Positions 1 to 8,318 of a stretch of DNA of 64,000 nucleotides are shown piece by piece. This DNA comes from Brevibacterium permense (lineage in GTDB: Bacteria; Actinomycetota; Actinomycetes; Actinomycetales; Brevibacteriaceae), in the NCBI RefSeq assembly GCF_025506275.1, contig NZ_QYCP01000078.1, positions 22,285 through 86,284 of the forward strand, in the 5' to 3' direction. Under the pieces are notes generated by a model. The model ran no database searches and was not told where the DNA came from. It worked only from the letters and a program-made list of their open reading frames with translations. Numbering within the stretch: position 1 is the first letter of the stretch; each line of letters starts with the position of its first letter. Both the position numbers and the translations under genes were made by a program.

Positions 1-2
1 CG

Positions 3-1721
3 GTCGGGTCGGCAGGGTCCCCGGATGGTTCGGCTGGGTCTGCGGCCGGGTCGGCAGGGTCCACGGTCGGGTCGGCCGCGTTCTCGCAGGGTGGGGCCGG
101 AATCGGGGCCGAACGAACTTCGGCCGGTTCCGACGTCGCAGCACAGAGCTCGGGACGCAGGAGGCTCGTGGCTTCGAGCTCTGGCGCAAGGCTGCGCAGC
201 CCGGATACGGTCGACGACGGTTTCGACGGGGCTGCCGGCGCCGCTCACGAGGCAGGCTCCGGGTCGAGCGGCAGGGTGGACCCGCCTCGGCGACGGTCCG
301 GTTCGGAACAGGTCACGGGTGCCACGATCACTCAGTCCGATTCGGCCGAGGGCACGGCCCTGCTGCGGCCGCACACGATCGAGATCGCCACGCTCGGGCG
401 GTCGGGGCGGGAGATCGTTCCCCTCGATTCCTTCCGTTTCGAGTTCTCGACCGAGTCGGCCGACGTCGAGCAGCTGATCGGTCGCAGTGCCGGCGTGATC
501 ACTCTGCTCAACTACAACGACCTGGACTATGCGCGGGTGCGCCTCGATCCGGAATCGACGGAGGCGGCGGTCACCTCGGCGTCGCGGATCACGGATCCGC
601 TGTCACGAGCCCTGGTGTGGTCAGCGTTGGACAATGCGGTGCGCGATGGGCTCATGCCGGTGCAGAAGTACCTCACCGCCTATGCCCGCAGCTTGGGCAA
701 GGAGAGTCATGCCGGGATCATGGCGGGGCTCAGTCAGACCGCTCTGACCTGCATCGATCAGTGGGTGGCGGATCGTAATTTCGATGCCGCAATCATGGGG
801 CTTCTGGGAGCCGCGTTGGATGCGTTGGCTGCGGCGAAGGCGGGTTCGGATGCTCAGCTGCATCTGGCCAATCTCGTATTGGCGCTGACGTCGCGGACGG
901 CTCGCTGTGCCGCCGGCAGCTCCGCGGTGGCCATGGGTCGTGGGTTCGCCAGCCAGATCCTAGCGGTGCCAGTCGGCGAGGAGATCGACCGGATGTATGC
1001 CGGAGCGCCCGGGCAAGCCGGTTCGGCTGGTCAGGCCGGTTCGGCTGATCGGGCCGGTTCGGCTGGGCAAGCAGGATCGGCTGGGCAGGCTGGTTCTGCC
1101 GATCGGGCCGATTCGGTGAGTCAGTCGGCCGAAGCTTCCGGTGGTGTCCGCACGGGTCGAGGCGCCGAACATTCGACTGCGACGCTGCCGTTCCGGGGTC
1201 TCATCAATGATCATGCGCTGCGGTGGAATGCGCTGACGGCGCTCGTCTGCCTCGGGTGGGCGGATCAGACGGATATCGCGCGGGAGAATCATTCGGATCC
1301 CAGCTCTTCGGGTCGACTTCACGCCGAGACGGCCAGTGCCGCATTGCCTCTGCCGATCGTCAAGATCCGTGCCTGGGAGGCGATCCGCGAGGCGGGAGCA
1401 CTGAGCAATGATGTTCTGTCGGCGATCATCGCCGGGTTCATCGCGCCGAGCGCGATGCCGCTCATCGAGGAGTATGTCGATGAGTACTTCGATGGTCTGC
1501 TCGGGTTCTGGACGGACAATTCGATTGAGATCGCTCGCCGCCTGGTGCTCGGCCTCTATCCCCGGTGGTCCGTCGACGAGGAGGCTGTGGTCGAGAAGAC
1601 CGACGCATGGTTGGCAGCCAACGACGATGCACCTGCGGCTCTGCGCCGACTGGTCATCGAACGTCGGGATGATCTGGCCCGTGCCATCTTCCTGAAATCC
1701 ACTCAGAGCTCGCGGCACTGA
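3..1721 (+). CDS. pepN: Aminopeptidase N (M1 family), C-terminal part, cut by the window edge
   Basis: The frame is open from the left edge, so this is the 3' part of a longer gene and an internal GTG at 168 is not the real start. The readable 572 residues match the C-terminal ERAP1-like helical domain of actinobacterial PepN: a segment around NYNDLDYARVRLD, then SRALVWSALDN, and near the end the LVLGLYPRW and ALRRLVIERRDDLARA blocks. The zinc site (HExxH...E) lies upstream, outside the window. The family role is release of N-terminal residues from peptides in the cytoplasm. Two Gly/Ser/Ala-rich stretches interrupt the domain: the first about 60 visible residues, and roughly residues 334-373 made of GQAGSA-type repeats. 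Family members normally lack these. The family call is firm; whether the insertions matter is unknown. Confidence 0.85.
   Translation, partial: VGSAGSPDGSAGSAAGSAGSTVGSAAFSQGGAGIGAERTSAGSDVAAQSSGRRRLVASSSGARLRSPDTVDDGFDGAAGAAHEAGSGSSGRVDPPRRRSGSEQVTGATITQSDSAEGTALLRPHTIEIATLGRSGREIVPLDSFRFEFSTESADVEQLIGRSAGVITLLNYNDLDYARVRLDPESTEAAVTSASRITDPLSRALVWSALDNAVRDGLMPVQKYLTAYARSLGKESHAGIMAGLSQTALTCIDQWVADRNFDAAIMGLLGAALDALAAAKAGSDAQLHLANLVLALTSRTARCAAGSSAVAMGRGFASQILAVPVGEEIDRMYAGAPGQAGSAGQAGSADRAGSAGQAGSAGQAGSADRADSVSQSAEASGGVRTGRGAEHSTATLPFRGLINDHALRWNALTALVCLGWADQTDIARENHSDPSSSGRLHAETASAALPLPIVKIRAWEAIREAGALSNDVLSAIIAGFIAPSAMPLIEEYVDEYFDGLLGFWTDNSIEIARRLVLGLYPRWSVDEEAVVEKTDAWLAANDDAPAALRRLVIERRDDLARAIFLKSTQSSRH
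1003..1120 (+). repeat. In-frame minisatellite inside pepN
   Basis: About six imperfect copies of an 18-nt unit encode repeated GQAGSA / DRAGSA hexapeptides. The variants differ mostly by single bases, as expected for slippage. The array sits in a surface position between helices of the ERAP1-like domain. A second Gly-Ser-Ala stretch of similar character fills the first about 75 nt of the window. Confidence 0.8.
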
Positions 1722-1899
1722 CCGGCGGTCGTCTCGGGAACAGCGACCGGCCCCGCATCGGTGCGCGAGTTTCGATGAAATCGGGACGACGGTCCATCGC
1801 CGCCGCGGCGGGTGCCCCTCCCGTGGCCAGGCCTCTCGGCAATCGCCATGCTCAGCAAACCTGGCGAAGCTCCCCTGGCGATGACACTCTGAAATCACT

Positions 1900-1933
1900 G
1901 ATGGCCGGTGCCCTCCTCAGGGCACCGGCCATC
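1900..1933. terminator. Bidirectional terminator hairpin between pepN and the NlpC/P60 gene
   Basis: A perfect 15-bp stem (1900-1914 with 1919-1933, arm GATGGCCGGTGCCCT) closes a 4-nt loop. It lies in the 304-nt gap between two convergent genes, so it can serve both. I see nothing else coding in 1722-2025. Confidence 0.85.
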
Positions 1934-2025
1934 AGCGTGTCGGCAGGTCACTCGACTGACGTGGTCAGATCCTGGTTGGTGCCGGGACCATCTGACTCGA
2001 TCCAGAGCAGAGGACGCGGCCCAGA

Positions 2026-3114
2026 TCAGAGGATACGGCGAGCTCCGGAGAATTCGTTTCCGGTGTCCCACTTCTTCCAGTCGGTGACGTAGACGTCCTT
2101 CGACGCGTTCGGCGAGTGGATCATCTTACCGTCGCCGACGTACATTCCGACGTGGTGGACCGTTCCCGAACTGGTCGAGAAGAACAGCAGGTCGCCTGGC
2201 TTGAGGTTTGACGAAGAGACCGCCTTACCCGCCTTTGCCTGGTCTCCCGAGTCGCGAGGCAGATCGATGCCGTGGGCTTTGTAGATGGAGTAGGTGAATC
2301 CGGAGCAGTCGAATCCGTAGGCGGAGACTCCGGCCCACAGGTAGCGCAGGCCCTCGAACTGCTTGGCGGTCTTCACGAGGTCTTTGCCGCTGGGCTTTTC
2401 GGGTTTGTCGCCGACATCGTAGACATCCACGTCGTCGATGTCGATCCAGGCGGCTCCACCCCCGGGGAGGGCGACGCGGACATCGTCGACGTCCTGGGCG
2501 ATGAGCGGCAGGTCGACGTTGAAGCTGACGTCGGCACCGGTGTCCTTGGTGAATTCGATGCCTTCGAGTTTGCTCTTGGGCTTCGTGACCACTGCACGGG
2601 GCTGTTCTTCGGCGAGCTTTCCGAAGCGGTCGTTTTCGACCAGCTGCTTCTTGGGCAGCCAGCCCGGGTAGCCCTTCTTGTTCTTCGGGGTCTTCTGGTC
2701 GGTCACGGCGACCTTGGCCCAGCTGCCCTTGGTTTCGAGGACGGAGACTTCCGAACCGTAGGTTGCCTGGGTCTCGGTTTTTCCAGTCAGGCCTCGGCGC
2801 ACATCGGTGGATCCGAGGTTCTTGTTCCACTTCTTGAGGTCGACGGGGTGCTGGAGTGCAGGCTTGTCGACTTTGCGAGGGGCCTTCGGGTCGGTCCACA
2901 GCGTCGCGACCGTGACATCGACGTAGGCGGTCTCGCCCTTTTCGATCTTGCCGTCGGTGATTCGTTCGAGTTCTTGGCCGGGCACGACATCAGCGGAGAT
3001 GCCGGACGTTTCTGCGGCGTCGGTCGACGACAGATTACTCGACAGTGCGGGAGCACCGGCGCCGAAAACCAGTCCGACCCCAAGTGCTGCCGAAACAGCA
3101 ATTTTGGTACGCAT
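2026..3114 (-). CDS. Secreted NlpC/P60 cell-wall endopeptidase
   Basis: A 362-residue exported protein. The start is set at the second of two adjacent ATGs, because a signal peptide (MRTKIAVSAALGVGLVFGAG) begins there and an AAAGAG purine tract sits just upstream. The longer frame to 3294 adds a non-signal-like N-terminus and is rejected. The middle (about 60-230) has two SH3b-like stretches, and the last about 120 residues are an NlpC/P60 domain with FDCSGF (catalytic Cys) and HHVGMYVG (catalytic His). This order resembles gamma-D-glutamyl-diamino acid endopeptidases of the YkfC type, which cut stem peptides. The exact bond cut is inferred. The gene is monocistronic and ends at a strong shared terminator. 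Confidence 0.88.
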   Translation of the reverse strand: MRTKIAVSAALGVGLVFGAGAPALSSNLSSTDAAETSGISADVVPGQELERITDGKIEKGETAYVDVTVATLWTDPKAPRKVDKPALQHPVDLKKWNKNLGSTDVRRGLTGKTETQATYGSEVSVLETKGSWAKVAVTDQKTPKNKKGYPGWLPKKQLVENDRFGKLAEEQPRAVVTKPKSKLEGIEFTKDTGADVSFNVDLPLIAQDVDDVRVALPGGGAAWIDIDDVDVYDVGDKPEKPSGKDLVKTAKQFEGLRYLWAGVSAYGFDCSGFTYSIYKAHGIDLPRDSGDQAKAGKAVSSSNLKPGDLLFFSTSSGTVHHVGMYVGDGKMIHSPNASKDVYVTDWKKWDTGNEFSGARRIL

Positions 3115-3432
3115 CATTTCTCTTTCGGTCTGCAGGCCGGGGCCCGCGTGGGGGAAGTCTCCGAAGGTGCGCGAGCGCATTCGGCGTACAGAATTCGCCT
3201 CCGTTTCGACCTCTCCGCAAGGAGCGGTCTCGCCGTAGACGAGGTTCTGCACGGTGTCGATTCTACTGGCTGTCACACGACCGTCAGCTTTCATGACACT
3301 GTGACAGGATAACGCGGACTGGTCGTGGATTGAAGTCCGCTTGCCCGAATCGATGCTGACCTGAGACTTCGGCCCGGTGCCGATGGCCGATATCGGCCCC
3401 GACCGGCTCCGGGGACAGTCTTCCGTCAGGTG
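3115..3432 (-). promoter_or_regulatory. Promoter and leader region of the NlpC/P60 gene
   Basis: This 318-nt gap holds no gene. On the minus strand a candidate promoter has -35 CTGACG (3287-3282), a 16-nt spacer and -10 TAGAAT (3265-3260), which would give a leader of about 140 nt. In the leader a hairpin (3208-3229) pairs GACC/GGTC and CTCC/GGAG around a TTGC loop. Leaders of NlpC/P60 genes in actinobacteria often carry a c-di-AMP riboswitch, but I could not fit its conserved core here. A 14-bp palindrome GGCCGATATCGGCC lies at 3385-3398. The promoter call is tentative. Confidence 0.35.
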
Positions 3433-4548
3433 TCACATATCAGTGCCTGCATCAGCGACGCCGGAAGTACCGGCAGAGCCGAAGAATTCCGCGGCAAGCA
3501 GGTCGATCGTCTGAGTCCGTCCCGGGTCTTCGCGTACCTCTTCGCCTTCCATGGCGCCGGCGATCGGTTGGATCATGATCTCGTCGACCTGGAAGCGCTC
3601 AGCGAGTTCCTCGAGCTGAGAGGACACGGATTTCGTGTCGCCGATAATCCAGTTGTCGGAGAGCTCTTCGCCGACCATACGCTCTTGGTCGGTCATCACC
3701 GACCGCACGTCGTCGCCGGCCAGGTGCAGCTTCTCCATCGGTCCGCCGGTGCGCATTCTGGCCATCTGCAGCATGAAGGGCTCCGAGCGCAGCCGCGCTT
3801 CTTCCTCGGTGGGTGCGGCGACGACGTTGGCCGTGACAAAGGTCTGTGGTTGGTCACCATAGGCGCCAGGCGTGAAATTGTCGCGGTAGATCTTCATTCC
3901 GGTGGTGGCACCGGATGCGAAGTGGTTGGCGAAGACATAGGGCATGCCGAGTTCAGCTGCCAGCCTGGCCGAGTAACCGGATGAACCGAGCAGCCACGGC
4001 AGAGGCTGCGTTCCCGGGACTGCCTCGGGAGTCGCCTTGAGCACATGTTCGCGTCCACCGTGAAGCGGAACTCGCATCCCCTCGGGCCGCATGAGGCTGA
4101 GAGTGTCGATCACGTGCTGGGGGAACTGCTCGACGGGATCGATTGCCCGACCTTCGCGGTCGACCATCCGCCCCTCTCCGAGGTGGCCGCGCATTGCCGC
4201 CGAGGTGATCGGGTCCGTTCCCGGTGCGCGACCGATTCCCAGATCGATGCGATCGCCGTAGACAGCGGAGAGCAGAGCGAACAGCTCTGCGACCGCCAGC
4301 GGGGCATGGTTGGGAAGCATGACGCCACCGGAACCGAGGCGGATCTGCTGTGTTCCCTGGCCGAGGTGCATGAGTTCGGGCCCAGGCATCGTCGATGCGA
4401 TCGAGGGCATGTTGTGGTGCTCGGCGACCCAATAGCGGGTGAATCCGAGCTTGTCAGCCGTGTCGATGATCTGCTTTGAGGCGGCGAAGGAGTCTGTTGT
4501 CGTCTGTCCTGTACGGACAGGAACGAGGTCGAGGATCGAAAGCTTCAT
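3433..4548 (-). CDS. LLM-class flavin-dependent oxidoreductase (luciferase-like, MsnO8 type)
   Basis: A 371-residue bacterial luciferase-like TIM barrel, expected to use reduced FMN or F420 to oxidise an unknown small molecule in the cytoplasm. The start is ATG at 4548 because family members begin at MKLSILDLVPV; upstream residues of the longer frame are unlike the family. Visible hallmarks are the early WVAEHHNMP segment, IRLGSGGVMLPNHAPL and DRIDLGIGRAPGTD, with a C-terminal FQVDEIMIQP strand-helix. It stands alone between the NlpC/P60 gene and the HNH gene, and no substrate is suggested by neighbours. Confidence 0.85.
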   Translation of the reverse strand: MKLSILDLVPVRTGQTTTDSFAASKQIIDTADKLGFTRYWVAEHHNMPSIASTMPGPELMHLGQGTQQIRLGSGGVMLPNHAPLAVAELFALLSAVYGDRIDLGIGRAPGTDPITSAAMRGHLGEGRMVDREGRAIDPVEQFPQHVIDTLSLMRPEGMRVPLHGGREHVLKATPEAVPGTQPLPWLLGSSGYSARLAAELGMPYVFANHFASGATTGMKIYRDNFTPGAYGDQPQTFVTANVVAAPTEEEARLRSEPFMLQMARMRTGGPMEKLHLAGDDVRSVMTDQERMVGEELSDNWIIGDTKSVSSQLEELAERFQVDEIMIQPIAGAMEGEEVREDPGRTQTIDLLAAEFFGSAGTSGVADAGTDM

Positions 4549-4663
4549 AACGAGGCAACAGTGCATGTGAGAAGAACATTCCGTTCTTCGCGGTTCATGC
4601 CGATGATGAACCGCACCATCGGTCTCGGCCACGTTTCCTGCGAATAGAAGTCATACTGCCGGG

Positions 4664-4700
4664 GTGTTTGTCGGCCGAACTCAGGTGCTTGTCAGCCGAA
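4664..4700. repeat. Short direct repeat at the 3' end of the HNH gene
   Basis: Two 16-nt copies (GTGTTTGTCGGCCGAA at 4664 and GTGCTTGTCAGCCGAA at 4685, two mismatches) lie 21 nt apart. The second overlaps the last codons and stop of the DUF222-HNH gene, so the outer copy looks like a duplicated gene end. Confidence 0.55.
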
Positions 4701-7091
4701 GAGAGTCTCTCCGATTTCCCGCGCAATGAACCGAGCGTGGAGCACCGGTTCTTGTGCTGGGTCGATGGTCGCCGGTGGCACCCACGCGGGCCGGCCGTCG
4801 ATGAGCATTCTGCAGTCCCAATCGGTGTGATCAAGCAGGTGGTGGTGCGCTGAACAGGCCAAAGTGAGATTGTTGACGTCGGTCTTGCCGTTCTGCGCCC
4901 ATGGGACGATATGGTGCGCTTCGCACCAGCCGGGAGGAGTGTCGCATCCGGGGAAAGTGCATCCCTGGTCACGGCTGGCGAGAATTGCCAGCTGTTTCTC
5001 TGTGGCCAACCGTCGTTCTGTCGCCAGTGCCAACGATTTCGCTCTCTCGCCCATGAGGTGGAAGAAGACCGATCCGTTCAGTCCTTCCAGTGCAGCGGAA
5101 TCGATCGGGAACGGCGCTTCGGCTCCAGTGACGGCCTTGCCGGTCTGGTTCGCCAGGTCTTCTGCCTTGGCTGTGACGACCAGTGCGTAGGCCGCTCCGG
5201 CCTTGATGCGGTTCATTTCGATGCTGCCGATGACGCTGGAGAAGCGCTCGTAGATGCGACGCCGGACACTCGGCTGCTCAGCGGCCATCGTCACCAGTGA
5301 GCCGTCCTGCCTCACCCCGGCCCCCTGCGGGATCTCACCATTCGCGCCGACCTGCGGCGGGGTGAAGTCGAGCGAGGGGTCGAGACAGTCCGAGCGGTCG
5401 CCGCGCAGAACCTCCGTATAGGCGTCGACGACTTCCTGGTCGAGGTCGCTCACACTGTCACCTCCGCTTTCGGCTGCGGAGCGGGCGTCGTCGGCAGAAC
5501 GGGTATCGTCGGTGGCGCTCGCTCCGTCGATTGGGCGTTCGCCATCCGCGGGAGCGGCATCGATTCCCGCCGCGTTCGCGCAGTTGTCCTCGTCCGACGG
5601 AGAATCGGTTTTGATGCGCGAAACCAGCAAGCCATTGAGGATCCCACCGGTCTCCTCGTCGAGGCGACCCTTGAGGGTCCACGTTCCGTCCTTCGCCTGG
5701 CGCAGGTTGACTGCGAAGCTGTCCCGGTCTGCTGCTTCCTTCGGTTCCTGGCCGTCGGGATCGATCCAGCCCAGGATCTCTTCGAAGAGTGCATGGATAT
5801 CGCAGACGCGAACCGCCTGAGCCTTTTCGACAAGCAGACTTTCAGCCGTGATCTTGTCGTCCTCCGATACGTTCACAGGCAGGTTCTTCAAGCATTTGGA
5901 GATCGTCGACGCCTGGTTTGCCGAGAGCACTCCTTCACGAAGAGCCGCTGCGAGAATCGGAAACTGAGCCTCGATCGATTCCCCGCTGATGCTGGTCTGC
6001 CTTCCCAGGCACTCAGCGAGCTGAGTGCGGCGGTAGGCCTCTTGTGCAGACAGGTTGAGCCGATGTTGGACCAGCGCCTTCGTCGTCTTCGCCCCGTAGT
6101 CGCGGGGCGTGCCGACACGTTCGAACACGGAGAGGGTCACGACCGACAGGGACTCTGTCAGACGGTCCAAGGTCTCAAGACCGTCGAGAAGAGTCACCGC
6201 ATCATCGGGCCCCATTGGGCGGGTGAAGTCGTGGAGCCCGTCGAGCAGGCCCTGCAGCGCGCAGATGCTTTCTGTGACTTCTGGGGCTGCGTGCTTCAAG
6301 TCTGACCAGCGAAACTCGTCGAGCAGGGGATGCGCGTCAGCTTCGGAGTCATACCGTTCGGCGAGTGCCTTGTGTCGCTCCGCGCGTTCTGCCTCAGCGA
6401 TACGTTCGGCTTCTTCCTGCTCTCGCCTCTTCGCTTCGTACCGCTCAACGTGGGCGTTCCACTCCGCTCTTTCGCGCGCGAGCGCTTCGTCCTCTGCGCG
6501 GGCCTGCGGGTTCTTCTTCAGGAATTCCTCACGCTCCGCAGCTTTCTGTGCCTCACGTTCTTCGCGCTTTGAAGTCATCCACGCGCTTTGGCGCGCTTCG
6601 ATCTCTTTGATGCATGCTTGGACCTCTGCCTCGCTCTCCGGCATCGTCGTCCTGCTCAACCAGGGCCCCTGCCCGGCGTAGATATCGCCGCTCGGAAGAG
6701 CAGGCGCCGCTGCGTCAGACTCGATAGCAGTTGCTTGACCGCCGCCTTCCGCAGTTACGACGCCGTCGACGACTGCATCGCTGCTGTCCTCGACGACGTC
6801 ATTCTGTCCGTCACCAGCCTGGTCGGCGACCGCTTCGCCGTCGGTCAGGTTGTCGGCGATCCCGTCGAATCTGTCGGCGAGGGGATGACCGGTCAGATCG
6901 AATCCGGCCTCAGCGAGCAGCTCCCGGTAAGTCGACCTGGAGGCGTCACTGTCGGCAGACCTGACAGAAGTGCCGGCTGCAGTTGGAGGGAGGTCACTGG
7001 GCAGTGAACCTTGAGGGGGTGGTGCCTGCGAAGCCTTTTCTGCTTCGCAGTCGTTGTGCTCGTCGTACCTTCGGTCGGGGATGAGAGCCAT
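4692..7091 (-). CDS. DUF222 / HNH endonuclease domain protein (REP13E12-like)
   Basis: A 799-residue protein. Its C-terminal about 110 residues hold an HNH nuclease fold: the zinc-type CTFPGCDTPPGWCEAHH, then HIVPWAQNGKTDVNNL and CSAHHHLLDH. A DUF222 domain precedes it (about 265-650), interrupted by an acidic Asp/Ala/Ser-rich stretch. The N-terminal 250 residues are acidic and then strongly charged (Glu/Arg/Ala, about 165-250, a likely coiled coil). Family members are usually about 400-550 residues, so this one is long. Such genes occur in many copies in actinobacterial genomes; in mycobacteria they form REP13E12 elements that serve as phage integration targets. No mobility genes or clear target duplications flank it here. 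The function in this strain is unknown. Confidence 0.85.
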   Translation of the reverse strand: MALIPDRRYDEHNDCEAEKASQAPPPQGSLPSDLPPTAAGTSVRSADSDASRSTYRELLAEAGFDLTGHPLADRFDGIADNLTDGEAVADQAGDGQNDVVEDSSDAVVDGVVTAEGGGQATAIESDAAAPALPSGDIYAGQGPWLSRTTMPESEAEVQACIKEIEARQSAWMTSKREEREAQKAAEREEFLKKNPQARAEDEALARERAEWNAHVERYEAKRREQEEAERIAEAERAERHKALAERYDSEADAHPLLDEFRWSDLKHAAPEVTESICALQGLLDGLHDFTRPMGPDDAVTLLDGLETLDRLTESLSVVTLSVFERVGTPRDYGAKTTKALVQHRLNLSAQEAYRRTQLAECLGRQTSISGESIEAQFPILAAALREGVLSANQASTISKCLKNLPVNVSEDDKITAESLLVEKAQAVRVCDIHALFEEILGWIDPDGQEPKEAADRDSFAVNLRQAKDGTWTLKGRLDEETGGILNGLLVSRIKTDSPSDEDNCANAAGIDAAPADGERPIDGASATDDTRSADDARSAAESGGDSVSDLDQEVVDAYTEVLRGDRSDCLDPSLDFTPPQVGANGEIPQGAGVRQDGSLVTMAAEQPSVRRRIYERFSSVIGSIEMNRIKAGAAYALVVTAKAEDLANQTGKAVTGAEAPFPIDSAALEGLNGSVFFHLMGERAKSLALATERRLATEKQLAILASRDQGCTFPGCDTPPGWCEAHHIVPWAQNGKTDVNNLTLACSAHHHLLDHTDWDCRMLIDGRPAWVPPATIDPAQEPVLHARFIAREIGETLFG

Positions 7092-7406
7092 CTTCGCTTT
7101 ATCCGTTCATCATCGTTGATGTCTTCGGCTTGGCTCTATTCTAATCCCTGAATCGAACAGAGTCGATAGTTCTGTGCTATTTATTTGAGATATTCTCCCT
7201 GAATTACTATTTTGTACTATTTGTGCTGGTCGAGTGGAGATTTCACTCGGAGTGCTGTGTTTGACAACGATCGCCGGCGACGGCCAGAAGAGGGGCTCGC
7301 ACCTACGGTGTCAGCGAAGCGGGGCAAGACTACTTCTCGCCACCGACGCGAGCGCCTGCGACGCCCCGTCGCATCCACGAGCGAATACGCGGGCCTGCAG
7401 CTCCAG
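7092..7406 (-). promoter_or_regulatory. AT-rich upstream region of the DUF222-HNH gene with phased CTATTT repeats
   Basis: This 315-nt gap contains no gene. Bases 7125-7225 are strikingly AT-rich for this genome. CTATTT hexamers preceded by A or G start at 7177, 7207 and 7217, spaced 30 and 10 nt, which puts them on one face of the helix. A small hairpin (CGAGTG 7231-7236 with CACTCG 7244-7249) could end the upstream XRE-cupin transcript. I cannot assign a clear -10/-35 pair. Confidence 0.45.
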
Positions 7407-8066
7407 TCAGCTCTTCATATGAACGCGCTGCCCTTCGGGTCCGAACAGGCTGAGATACTCGACCCCGCCGTCATCGGCTCCCCCGAACCAATGTGGAGTG
7501 CGCGTATCGAACTCCGCAGCCTCTCCGGCGCTGAGGACCATCGTCCGATCGCCGAGGATGAGGGTCAGTCGACCGCGGATCACATATACCCATTCGAATC
7601 CTGGGTGAGTCTTCAGCGCACCGAGCTTCGGTGTCTGCCGACCGTCGACGATGTGCTTGAAGGCCTGCACTCCGATCGCTCCGCGGCTGAGCGGCAGAAT
7701 CGTCTGATCGTGGAACTTCCGCGGTGAGATATGTATGCGCGGATCCCCGATCGGAGGAGTCCCCACAAGTTCATCGAGCGGGAGCCCATAGACTCCGGCC
7801 AGCGGCAGCAGCAGCTCCAAACTCGGCTTGCGCTTCCCGGATTCCAGTCGCGACAGTGTGCTCGTCGACATTCCGGCAAGCTCAGCCACCTCGTCGAGGG
7901 TGCGCCCCTGCTCCTGCCGCAGCCCTCGCAGGCGAGCGCCGACACCGGCCAAGGACTGCCGGATGGCCTCCTGCGCCTCAACCGGGGCAGACCCATCGGA
8001 GCGGATCTCCGACATCCGACTCGTCGCACGGGCGGCACGCTCCCCTGACTCTCTTGGCTCTTCCAT
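7407..8066 (-). CDS. XRE-family regulator with C-terminal cupin sensor
   Basis: A cytoplasmic DNA-binding regulator. A helix-turn-helix (LRQEQGRTLDEVAELAGMSTSTLSRLESG) is followed by a cupin barrel (from about RGAIGVQAFKHIV to EYLSLFGPEG) that should bind a small effector or metal. The start is uncertain: ATGs at 8123, 8078, 8066 and 8015 are in frame. I chose 8066 because the repeat cluster at 8086-8111 looks like an operator and would otherwise lie inside the gene. The gene diverges from the thioredoxin-reductase-like gene at 8319, which is its likely target together with itself. Confidence 0.82.
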   Translation of the reverse strand: MEEPRESGERAARATSRMSEIRSDGSAPVEAQEAIRQSLAGVGARLRGLRQEQGRTLDEVAELAGMSTSTLSRLESGKRKPSLELLLPLAGVYGLPLDELVGTPPIGDPRIHISPRKFHDQTILPLSRGAIGVQAFKHIVDGRQTPKLGALKTHPGFEWVYVIRGRLTLILGDRTMVLSAGEAAEFDTRTPHWFGGADDGGVEYLSLFGPEGQRVHMKS

Positions 8067-8085
8067 GCCCCCCATCATTTCAGGA

Positions 8086-8111
8086 TTTGCTATTTCTGCA
8101 AACACATTTGC
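8086..8111. promoter_or_regulatory. Candidate operator between the XRE-cupin regulator and the flavoprotein gene
   Basis: Three alternating half sites TTTGC (8086), GCAAA (8098) and TTTGC (8107) form two overlapping inverted repeats (7-nt and 4-nt spacers) in the divergent control region. Such symmetry fits a dimeric XRE protein. The assignment to the adjacent regulator is inferred from position. Confidence 0.5.
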
Positions 8112-8318
8112 GCTTGCGCGCATATCGGGAGCACACTCGAACAGTCACCGAAATCGGAGCACGGCTGGCGCCGCGTTCTGAATTCACTGCCGCCGAGTTC
8201 TGAACGCATCGACCACGACCGCCGCTCTCACCAGCGCCGCGATTCCGGCCGATCCAGCACCGGCGCGCCACCACGGCACCACATCATGCCGACCCGCTCA
8301 CCCGTCTACAGGAGAATC

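Noticed and set aside
3115..3260. c-di-AMP (ydaO/yuaA) riboswitch before the NlpC/P60 gene
   Set aside because: The context is right, but I could not align the conserved core, so only a generic leader is reported.
4590..4660. Third copy of the 53-nt palindromic element (shared CACGTTTCCTGCGA)
   Set aside because: Only part of the spacer of copy A is matched; there are no complementary arms, so chance similarity is more likely.
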